Source: Hyphomonadaceae bacterium
GTDB taxonomy: Bacteria; Pseudomonadota; Alphaproteobacteria; Caulobacterales; Aquidulcibacteraceae
NCBI GenBank assembly: GCA_022843225.1
Contig: JALHOC010000006.1
Span: 20,441 to 84,440 of the forward strand
Direction of reading: 5' to 3'
Length of the DNA: 64,000 bases
The notes beneath the pieces were generated by a model. The model was not told the origin of the DNA. It made no database searches and saw nothing but the letters and a program-made list of their open reading frames with translations. The position numbers were made by a program, and so were the translations under genes. Positions within the stretch are counted from its first letter, which is position 1, and every line of letters begins with the position of its first letter. This document shows, one piece after another, positions 56,657 to 64,000 of this stretch.

Positions 56657-56701
56657 CCCCGGCGGCATTCGCCGCCGGGCCTCCTTCCAAGGAATGCCCA
56701 A

Positions 56702-58621
56702 ATGTCGTTTCAACTCATTCCACTCAATCAGCTCGTCGCATCGTCCGCCAATGTGCGGCGCACCGATCGCAAAGCCGATGTCGACGCATTGTCAGCCTCG
56801 ATCCTCGCGCACGGGCTCTTGCAGAATCTTTCCGTGCAAGCGCGCGGTGAGCAGCGATTTGAAGTCGTCGCCGGCGCGCGCCGTCACGCGGCGCTGAAGC
56901 GCCTCGCCAAGGAAGGCAAGATCGCCCGCGACTTCGCGGTGCCGTGCAATCTCGTCGCGCCTGATGGCGCCTCAGAGACTTCTCTCGCCGAGAACGTCCA
57001 CCGCGTCCCGATGAATGCGATGGACGAAGCCGACGCATTTGCGGCCTTAATCGACCAGGGTTTCGACACTGACGCGATCGCCGCTCGCTTTGGCGTCGCC
57101 ACGCGGCATGTCGAGCAACGCATCGCATTGGCGCAGCTCTCGCCTAAGCTGAAAGCCAGCTATTGGCGCGGTGAGATCAATCTCGACGCCGCGCGCGCCT
57201 TCACAATCGAACCCGACCACGCCAAGCAGGACGCGGTGTTGCGCGCCCTGGGAAAGCCCATCCTGCAAGCAAGCCAAGTGCGCGCCCTCCTCACCCAGGG
57301 CGCAATGAAGGCGAGCGATCGCATCCCCCGCTTCGTCGGACTTGAATCATATGAGGAAGCTGGCGGCGCCCTCATCCGCGATCTCTTCGATCCTGATACC
57401 GTTTTTGTCGCCGATCCCGGTTTGATGACGCGGCTCGCCGACGCGCGGATGGAAGCGATTCGCGAAGAGCTCATCGCCCAAGGCTGGGGTTGGGTCGATG
57501 TCGATCTGGGCCTTGGCCGGCTCACAGCGCAATCTGGTCAGCGTATCCAACCAACACGCCGACCGATGACGCGCGGCGAGCGGCGTGCGCTTGCCGCACT
57601 CGATGCAGAGATCGCGGCCAGCGAAACCAAACTCAACGATCCGGAGATTGAAGACGATGGGCTCTGGCCCCAACACCAAGCGCTCGAAGCCAAGCGCCAA
57701 GCGCTCATCGCCGCGACTGACCAATGGGACAAGGAGCTCATCGCCCATGCAGGGACCATCGTGCGCCTCGACCATGAAGGCCGCGCACATTTCACGCATG
57801 GGATTGTCGCTAAAGCAGATGCGGGCCAACTCAAGCGCGTTCTGGCCGCGCGCGCGCCAGAGGGCCAAGCGCCCGATGCGGAAGCCGCCGATCGCGGCGA
57901 TCAAACGCCCGCGTCAACTGGACCAAAGCTCTCCAAAGCGCTGGCGCGAGAGCTAACCACCGCCCGGTCGATCGCGTTGCGCGAAGCCGTATCTCAGTCA
58001 CCGGATCTGGCCCTCGGCATCATCGTCTATGCCGGCGTCAAAACCGCGCTGCAGAACGCTCGTGCGCACGGCGTCGAATTGACCATGCTCGCCGTGGCCG
58101 CGGCAGATGCCGACACCCTTGAAAACGCGCGCATGCGTCTCACGTCCACGCTCCCGAGCAGCGACGCGGAGCTTCTCGATTGGTGCCTTGCCCAGAGCCG
58201 CGAGCGTTTGCTCGAAGCCCTGGCTATTCTCCTCGCCGGCGCGCTCGATCTGGCGCACGAAGCGCACACGAGCGCCGATACCGCGCTCCAAGGCTTTGCC
58301 GATCGCCTTGCGGGTGCGGTCAATCTCGACATTCGTTCGCATTGGTCCGCCGATGTCGGCTTCTTGTCGCGGCTGCCGAAATCGATGCTGATGCAGATCG
58401 CAGCGGATGCGCCGTCAATCGCGGCAAAGACGCCGAAGCGGCGCGAACTTCAGCTCAAAGCCTGGGCCAAGATGAAGCGCGACGATCTTGCAAAGGCGGT
58501 CGCCAAAGTGATCGGCGGCGCCGGTTGGCTGCCGGACCTCTTGATCACGCCTGTTCCGGCAGGCGCTCTTGTCGTCACAGACGAAGGCCAAGCCGCGGCT
58601 GCATCGATCGCGGCTGAATGA
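56702..58621 (+). CDS. parB: ParB/RepB/Spo0J-family protein
   Basis: LIPLNQLVASSANVRRTDRKADVDALSASILAHGLLQNLSVQARG..FEVVAGARRHAALKRLAKEG...SLAENVHRVPMNAMDEADAFAALIDQG. Confidence 0.9.
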   Translation: MSFQLIPLNQLVASSANVRRTDRKADVDALSASILAHGLLQNLSVQARGEQRFEVVAGARRHAALKRLAKEGKIARDFAVPCNLVAPDGASETSLAENVHRVPMNAMDEADAFAALIDQGFDTDAIAARFGVATRHVEQRIALAQLSPKLKASYWRGEINLDAARAFTIEPDHAKQDAVLRALGKPILQASQVRALLTQGAMKASDRIPRFVGLESYEEAGGALIRDLFDPDTVFVADPGLMTRLADARMEAIREELIAQGWGWVDVDLGLGRLTAQSGQRIQPTRRPMTRGERRALAALDAEIAASETKLNDPEIEDDGLWPQHQALEAKRQALIAATDQWDKELIAHAGTIVRLDHEGRAHFTHGIVAKADAGQLKRVLAARAPEGQAPDAEAADRGDQTPASTGPKLSKALARELTTARSIALREAVSQSPDLALGIIVYAGVKTALQNARAHGVELTMLAVAAADADTLENARMRLTSTLPSSDAELLDWCLAQSRERLLEALAILLAGALDLAHEAHTSADTALQGFADRLAGAVNLDIRSHWSADVGFLSRLPKSMLMQIAADAPSIAAKTPKRRELQLKAWAKMKRDDLAKAVAKVIGGAGWLPDLLITPVPAGALVVTDEGQAAAASIAAE

Positions 58622-58818
58622 CTTCCCCGAGGCGCGCTGCGTTGGCTGCGGTCGATGCAGCGCGTTCTTCATGCGGTCTTCTGTTTTCTCACCTGCGAGC
58701 TGCGCCTCGAAGCGCTAGCGCAAGGAATGCGATCTTCCGCCGCCGCCGTCGTGATCGCCCGCCATCCCGACCGGTTATTTGCGAACACGCACGTCCATGC
58801 TTGCGCTCCCCTCTGATG

Positions 58819-59001
58819 CATTTCGCCGGGTCGCATTCGCTTGTCCGCCTGACGCCATGCGTCCGTCAGGTCGTGGGCGCAAGGGGCCGTGTGCTCGGCT
58901 AAGCCTGCGCGCCGCACCAAGCCCCCTTGCGTCCACGCACGCTCGCGCTCCTTCGACGGCCGCCCGTGCTGAGGCGTCGCGAACGCGACCCCGGCGGAAT
59001 G
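58819..59001 (+). promoter_or_regulatory. Nested inverted repeats, leader of ssb
   Basis: Imperfect arms cattTCGCCGGGTCGCATTCGC (58819-58840) / GCGAACGCGACCCCGGCGGAATG (58979-59001); inner arms cgtgggcgcaaggggc / gcccccttgcgtccacg. Confidence 0.6.
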
Positions 59002-59026
59002 AACCGCAGGCATTGGAGCACAAGCA

Positions 59027-59440
59027 ATGGACAAGGCATCATTTGAAATCATCGGCAACGTGGGCAAAGTCGAGATCAAGGGCGTGAAGGGGGACAAGAA
59101 GATCGCCATCCTCTCGATCGCCACCTCCGAGCGCTGGAAGCGCGACAATGGCGAGTGGAACGAAAAGACTTACTGGCATCGCGTCGCCGTCTTCGCCCCC
59201 GCCAAGGTGGAGCGCATCGAAGCGCAGGTCCAGAAAGGCACGCGTCTTCGTCTCGTCGGTCAGATTCGTCCTGGCTCCTACGAAGACAATCGAGGCCAGA
59301 CCAAATACGTGGTCGAGTTCGTGGTCGGCCCCTTCGGCGACGTCGAAATTCTGGCGCGCGGCAAGGCGCGAGAAGAGACCGCTGAGTCCAAGCCCAGCCG
59401 ACGCAAGGCCAATAGCGCCGATACGAGCGCGAACGCGTAA
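59027..59440 (+). CDS. ssb: Single-stranded DNA-binding protein
   Basis: FEIIGNVGKVEIKGVKGDKKIAILSIATSERWKRDNGEWNEKTYWHRVAVFAPAKVERIEAQVQKGTRLRLVGQIRPGSYEDNRGQTKYVVEFVV OB-fold. Confidence 0.92.
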   Translation: MDKASFEIIGNVGKVEIKGVKGDKKIAILSIATSERWKRDNGEWNEKTYWHRVAVFAPAKVERIEAQVQKGTRLRLVGQIRPGSYEDNRGQTKYVVEFVVGPFGDVEILARGKAREETAESKPSRRKANSADTSANA

Positions 59441-59490
59441 TCGGTAACGCTCGGGCGGGCTTCGGCTCGCCCGAGTATCTTGTGCGTCTA

Positions 59491-59667
59491 CTCCGCTTGG
59501 CCGGGCGGCCCCCAGCGCCGTCTGAGTGAATGCGGCGAGCGCGGCCGCCGCGCAACGGCTCGATTGCGAGCCGTCCTCCACTGACGTTGCGGGCCAAGGC
59601 TGCGCGGCGCCCGCGCACGCCGTCTTTGAACGAACTCCGTCGCCGGGCGCCGCCCGGCCAAACGGAG
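59491..59667 (+). promoter_or_regulatory. Nested long inverted repeat, leader of ardC
   Basis: Arms ctccgcttggccgggcggc (59491-59509) / gccgcccggccaaacggag (59649-59667), 18/19 complementary; apical acggctcg-attg-cgagccgt. Confidence 0.72.
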
Positions 59668-59675
59668 CGAGTCTC

Positions 59676-60587
59676 ATGTCCATTCTCGAAAAATTCTCAC
59701 CCGCGCAACGCGTCACCCAAGCCATCGAAAGCGCCTTACGTCAGGGCGTTCGCCCCTGGGCCAAACCCTGGCGCGACGAGGCGTGCGGCGCGCCACTCAT
59801 CTTGCCGCGCCGCGCCAATGGCGAACCCTATCGCGGTATGAATGTCGTGGCGCTCTGGGCCGCTTCTGAACAAGCGGGCTTTACCTCCCCCTATTGGCTC
59901 ACCTTCAAGCAAGCGCTGGCGCTCGGCGGGCAAGTCCGCAAAGGCGAGCGCGGTTCGTTCGTTGTCTTCTACAAGGAACTGAAATCCGAAGATCAAGCGA
60001 CTGGAGCGGCTGAGGACGCGGAAATGAAACTGCGCCGTATTCTGCGCGGCTATGTCGTGTTCAATCGCGTGCAGATCGACGGCCTGGACGGACGTTACGA
60101 CCCGCCCGCGCCCACCGCGCCGCAGACGCCGGACGCGTTCGCCGCGCGGTTCGCCAAAGTACCGGCCCACATCCGCTATGGCGGCGCGCGCGCCTTCTAC
60201 GCACCCTCCTCCGACCACGTACAATTGCCGCCAAAGGCGGCCTTTATCGACACGACCCAATTCTACGCCACGCTCGCGCACGAGCTCGGGCATTGGACCC
60301 GTCATCCTTCAAGACTCGATCGCGACTTCGGCCAGAAGCGGTTTGGCGATCATGGCTATGCGCTTGAAGAATTGGTCGCCGAATTGTGCGCCGCCTTCGT
60401 TGGCGCCGTCATCGATTTGCCGAGCGAGCATATCGAAGATCACGCTGCTTACATCCACCACTGGCTTGGCGTGCTGAAGGAAAATCCCTCTGCATTCCTC
60501 ACTGCCGCCGGCAAGGCGCAAGCAGCTGCCGATTACCTCTTGCGCCTTATGGGCGAGAGCACGGCGAGCTCACCGCCACCAGAATGA
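59676..60587 (+). CDS. ardC: ArdC-like antirestriction protein (ssDNA-binding + zincin)
   Basis: RVTQAIESALRQGVRPWAKPWR...YRGMNVVALW...YWLTFKQALALGGQVRKGERGSFVVFYK...TLAHELGHWTRHPSRLDR...YALEELVAELCAAF. Confidence 0.92.
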   Translation: MSILEKFSPAQRVTQAIESALRQGVRPWAKPWRDEACGAPLILPRRANGEPYRGMNVVALWAASEQAGFTSPYWLTFKQALALGGQVRKGERGSFVVFYKELKSEDQATGAAEDAEMKLRRILRGYVVFNRVQIDGLDGRYDPPAPTAPQTPDAFAARFAKVPAHIRYGGARAFYAPSSDHVQLPPKAAFIDTTQFYATLAHELGHWTRHPSRLDRDFGQKRFGDHGYALEELVAELCAAFVGAVIDLPSEHIEDHAAYIHHWLGVLKENPSAFLTAAGKAQAAADYLLRLMGESTASSPPPE

Positions 60588-60628
60588 GGAAGGTCGAGTG
60601 TGCCCAGACAACGTCGCACACTGCGCCC

Positions 60629-61135
60629 ATGCGACACGTCTGGCTCATTGCATGTACGTTGCTCGCGGCCGCCGCCTGCGCCGCGAGCTTCACGCGTGTC
60701 CGAGATGTGGTGCTGTACAATTCCTCGCCCAGCGTCCCGGTCGGGTTCTACTGGCGCACCGATGAGCCCCCGGAGCTTGGAGATTACGTCACCGTGCGCG
60801 CTGCCGATGTCGCGCCTCGCTATGCGGCGATCCGCGACTTTGCCGACGCCGACGACCGTTTCATCAAGCGCGTGGCCGCGCGTGGAGGAACACGCGTCTG
60901 TGCGTCACCCACATTGGTTCACGTCGGCGCGGACATAACGCTCACCAGACGTACTACTGACGGCGCCAATCGACCGCTTCCCTCGTGGTCTGGTTGCCGC
61001 GTGCTAGCAGCGGATGAGGTCTTCCTCGTGGGCGACACGGACGACAGCTTCGATAGCCGCTATTGGGGCCCGGTTCGCGCCCAGAGGATCGAAGGGGTCT
61101 GGAGACGCTTGCAGCGCTGGGGCCACGGCGCCTAG
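60629..61135 (+). CDS. TraF-like S26 family signal peptidase (conjugation-associated)
   Basis: LYNSSPSVPVGFYWRTDEPPELGDYVTVRA...FIKRVAARGGTRVC...VFLVGDTDDSFDSRYWGPVRAQRIEGV. Confidence 0.88.
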   Translation: MRHVWLIACTLLAAAACAASFTRVRDVVLYNSSPSVPVGFYWRTDEPPELGDYVTVRAADVAPRYAAIRDFADADDRFIKRVAARGGTRVCASPTLVHVGADITLTRRTTDGANRPLPSWSGCRVLAADEVFLVGDTDDSFDSRYWGPVRAQRIEGVWRRLQRWGHGA

Positions 61136-61144
61136 AATCTCCCT

Positions 61145-61531
61145 ATGCTCGCGCCCATCATCCTTGCCATCGGAGCGCTTCTCCTCTTCCCGCTGCTCGG
61201 CTCGTGCGTGCGGCGCGCCATTCCGCTTGCACTCGCAGGCGTCTCAGGCTGGTTCGCCTTCACGCTTTCAGGGGAGGTCGGCATAGCGCTGCTCGCGAGC
61301 TTTTGTGTCCTCTGCTGCGCCATGCTGGTGCTCGATGACCTGGCTCAGACACGGCGGTCTCGTCCGATCCTGATCGCCGCTGAAGTCTTGGCTGGCGCCG
61401 GATTGGTGATGACACTCGCTTTTGCGGTGCTGCACTCGGCCGACGCGGAAGGCATCACTGTGGCAATCGCCATCCTCGTCAGCGGCATGCTTGCGGCGAG
61501 CGTAAGTCTGCGTTTCCGAGGCGCGGCCTGA
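61145..61531 (+). CDS. Small membrane protein
   Basis: Hydrophobic 128-aa ORF following traF-like gene. Confidence 0.5.
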   Translation: MLAPIILAIGALLLFPLLGSCVRRAIPLALAGVSGWFAFTLSGEVGIALLASFCVLCCAMLVLDDLAQTRRSRPILIAAEVLAGAGLVMTLAFAVLHSADAEGITVAIAILVSGMLAASVSLRFRGAA

Positions 61532-61748
61532 GGTCGAAGGTCTACAACACTGACTTCTCCCGACGCGCGCGAACGGAAAACATCTGCGCGACAGAGATGA
61601 TTCAAAACAAAAGAAAAAGTTCGAACGCAAGATAAAGCGCGCTGCGCGCGTCTCTCCAGGCGCCTGAATGCGCTTGAGAAAAACCAATGTGATGGCTTCA
61701 CTGATAATGTGGCGCCACATTGGCCGATGACGCGGAGAGCAGCCGCTC

Positions 61749-62963
61749 ATGAGCAGTTCGAGTTTCAATGAATTGTTTCGCGGCGGCGCGCTCCAGCGGC
61801 CAGGCGACGCAATTCCACACCTTGCTCCGCATCGGGTGATGAAGCTCGACGCGGGACAGCGCGAGGACGAATTGCGCGGCCGCGTTCAGAAGTCGCGCGC
61901 CGGCGCCAACGGCGGCGCGAAGCTCTCACACGGGCTCGATCAGCGCCTGGGCCTTGCACGGCGCTTCGGCTTTCGCGAGGCGAAGGCGAGCAAGAACGGC
62001 ATGTTCGATTCGCGCCAGCGGGCCGTCGTAAAGGTGCACTTCTTCGGTCATGGCGGAGGCGGCGGGACGGCGCTGAAAGCGCATATGCGCTATGTCGCGC
62101 GCGACGGGGCGCGGCGCGATGTGGCGGCGGAAAGCGCATTGGACCGCAACCGCGAACGCGAGGAGAACAAGCGCGAGCGCGCACCGGAACAGCATTTGCG
62201 CACTCACGCTGACTATCTGGAGCGCACGCGATCTGGGAGACGTGAGGTCTTCTATGATGCGTTCGAAGAAGGCGTCGATGGCGCCGCGCGTGCCGCGGTC
62301 TGGGCGCGCGAGGACAAGCGCCACTTCCGCATCATTCTTGCCGTGGAGAATGGGGGCCAGCTCAAAGACCTAAAGCCCTATGTGCGAGAGGTGATGGACC
62401 GCGCCGAGGACGCCCTTGGAACCCGGCTCGAATGGCTAGCGGTCGATCATTGGGACACCGACAAGCCGCACACTCACATTGTACTTCGGGGCCGGCGGGC
62501 GAACGGGAGGCCGTTGGTGCTGCCGCGGGACTTCGTGAAGCATGGTCTGCGCAACCTGGCCCGCGACCTCGCGACCGAGCGCCTCGGCGACCGCACGCGC
62601 GATGACGAGCGCCGAGCGCTGGAGCGCGAAGCCCGGGCGCACCGGCCTACACGGCTCGATGCGCTGATCGAGCGGGAGCTCGATGCCGAGCGGCACCTCC
62701 ACATGGCGCAGCTGGAGAGGCTCAGTCGCGACCCTCACCTCAACAGCGCATTGAAGGCGCGGGCGCGCGAGTTGCGCCGGCTTGGGCTTGCGACTGAAGT
62801 GCGACGCAACACGCTCCTGTTCCAACAGGGCTGGCGATCGGAGCTCTCAGCCATGGAGCTTCATCTCGACACTCGGAAACGCATCATGCAGGAGCGCGCA
62901 TTAAGCCGGCGATTACCAACCAAGGCCTTACCCCTTCCAGGCATAAACGGACCGCACTTCTGA
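61749..62963 (+). CDS. VirD2-like relaxase (DUF3363-type), apparently 3'-truncated
   Basis: HMRYVARDGA...HFRIILAVENGGQLKDLKPYVREVMDRAEDALGTRLEWLAVDHWDTDKPHTHIVLRGRRANGRPLVLPRDFVKHGLRNLA (HxH relaxase motif); ends soon after LGLATEVRRNTLLFQQGWRSELS. Confidence 0.85.
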   Translation: MSSSSFNELFRGGALQRPGDAIPHLAPHRVMKLDAGQREDELRGRVQKSRAGANGGAKLSHGLDQRLGLARRFGFREAKASKNGMFDSRQRAVVKVHFFGHGGGGGTALKAHMRYVARDGARRDVAAESALDRNREREENKRERAPEQHLRTHADYLERTRSGRREVFYDAFEEGVDGAARAAVWAREDKRHFRIILAVENGGQLKDLKPYVREVMDRAEDALGTRLEWLAVDHWDTDKPHTHIVLRGRRANGRPLVLPRDFVKHGLRNLARDLATERLGDRTRDDERRALEREARAHRPTRLDALIERELDAERHLHMAQLERLSRDPHLNSALKARARELRRLGLATEVRRNTLLFQQGWRSELSAMELHLDTRKRIMQERALSRRLPTKALPLPGINGPHF

Positions 62964-63128
62964 ATTGGCCAAGGCTGCCTGCACCAGGCGTTACGAGCTG
63001 CCGCTCAATCCTGGACATTTCTTGGTCAGATCCCCCTGAAATCCGCGAGCGGTCGTTGGCTGGAATGCAGCACACAGCGGACGTTTGAACCCGCGACGCG
63101 ACCGGCAAGAAATCGCCGAAAGTTGCCG

Positions 63129-63773
63129 TCAGTTTGCCCGCCAAGCCGCCCACAAGATATGCCACCAAAGATAGTAGGTCAGCCGAAACGCATACATTGC
63201 GAGGAAACCAAACCTACGCAGTAGGTAAAGCTCGGCGATACCAAATCCCAAAAGATGCACCGCCACGAGGGCCGCGATGACGCTGTCACCACCCCATATT
63301 TGAAGTGCAGCCTCCGGCGTGGACGCCGCCGCCATCGTCGTCCACGGCCGCGCACGTGCGAAGCCCGGAGCTAACCACACGATCGCGACGAGAGGCGCCA
63401 AGTGCAAAGCCACCTGCGCCGCGAAACCCATCGCGGGATAGTAGAGCAAGGACCATGGCAGCGGCGCGTTCAAGTCAGGCGGAAAGCCAAACAGCAGGTC
63501 CATTGCCGTGATCAAAGCGACGAAACCGAGGACAATGGGCGAGCCCACGAGCACGGCGCGAAACTGCGGCGCGCCCCACCAACCGTGCCGTTTCAGCAGC
63601 GGCGCCGCCGACAGCGCGATGACACCCAACCCAGCAATGCACAGCGGCGGCCAGACCGGTCCAAAATATCGGGCGAACCACTCTCTCAAGTGTGGCTCGG
63701 CAAGCAGTGTTGCTCCGATAGCAAACGAGGCGACAACTGCAACGCCTAGGTCCAGACCGACAGCCCTCCGCAC
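63129..63773 (-). CDS. Multi-TM membrane protein
   Basis: Strongly hydrophobic 214-aa ORF; different context from island backbone. Confidence 0.6.
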   Translation of the reverse strand: MRRAVGLDLGVAVVASFAIGATLLAEPHLREWFARYFGPVWPPLCIAGLGVIALSAAPLLKRHGWWGAPQFRAVLVGSPIVLGFVALITAMDLLFGFPPDLNAPLPWSLLYYPAMGFAAQVALHLAPLVAIVWLAPGFARARPWTTMAAASTPEAALQIWGGDSVIAALVAVHLLGFGIAELYLLRRFGFLAMYAFRLTYYLWWHILWAAWRAN

Positions 63774-63903
63774 GCCTACCCTCCAAGCAGCCGCAACGGG
63801 CCAGCCGATGGGCTACAATATGCGACCGGCAGACCTGCTCCAATCAAGCCCTAAGCAGTTGCAACGCGGGGCGGCCTGGAATCGCCGAACGTTGCCGGTC
63901 GGC

Positions 63904-64000
63904 CTAAGCCGTGGGCCGTACAAATCGGCTGGCGAATTTGACGTTGTACGCGTGAAACTCGCCTTCCGGCGTAATGACCACCCCCGTGATATTGGCGCGC
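63904..64000 (-). CDS. C-terminal end of a CDS running off the right window edge
   Basis: Open minus frame RANITGVVITPEGEFHAYNVKFASRFVRPTA*; not in ORF track because truncated. Confidence 0.4.
   Translation of the reverse strand, partial: RANITGVVITPEGEFHAYNVKFASRFVRPTA

Noticed and set aside
59449-59476. ctcgggcgggcttcggctcgcccgag hairpin after ssb as part of the ardC leader
   Set aside because: Short GC-rich hairpin right after the ssb stop is best explained as a terminator, separate from the longer ardC leader palindrome.
3720-63130. attL/attR direct repeats at island edges
   Set aside because: Compared the two apparent junctions by eye and found no convincing shared core; a computed repeat search is needed.
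1-64000. CRISPR arrays, tRNA or rRNA genes
   Set aside because: No regularly spaced short direct repeats and no tRNA/rRNA signature noticed; absence judged by eye only.

Overview
The window looks like a 64 kb high-GC alphaproteobacterial genomic island, inferred to be a decayed conjugative or mobilisable element. The left edge (about 1-3.7 kb) carries an ABC-transporter operon. The right edge (about 63-64 kb) carries ordinary membrane and partial genes. The element backbone is parB, ssb, ardC, a TraF-like S26 peptidase, a VirD2-like relaxase that looks 3'-truncated, and DUF2958. Its cargo includes: (i) an unnamed three-gene putative defence system (unknown 501-aa protein, PLD nuclease, RecB/Cas4-like nuclease fused to an SF1 helicase); (ii) a type I RM system (HsdM/S/R) plus a YgjP-type metallopeptidase; (iii) a SIR2-HerA-KTSC cassette; (iv) a module of an S8 + gluzincin double protease with two MBL-fold proteins; (v) a lasso-peptide locus with ECF sigma/FecR, TonB receptor, AtxE2-like isopeptidase, cyclase (C) and fused protease (B). 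Two small precursor genes were read directly from the sequence; neither appears as its own entry in the ORF track. The lasso locus is co-directional with luxR, luxI, a phytanoyl-CoA-dioxygenase-like gene and a gntR gene, which suggests quorum-regulated, possibly oxidatively tailored lasso peptides. Long nested palindromic leaders precede parB, ssb, ardC and DUF2958, and they resemble what single-stranded-DNA promoters of conjugative leading regions would look like. All functional names come from motif recognition only; no database search was run.
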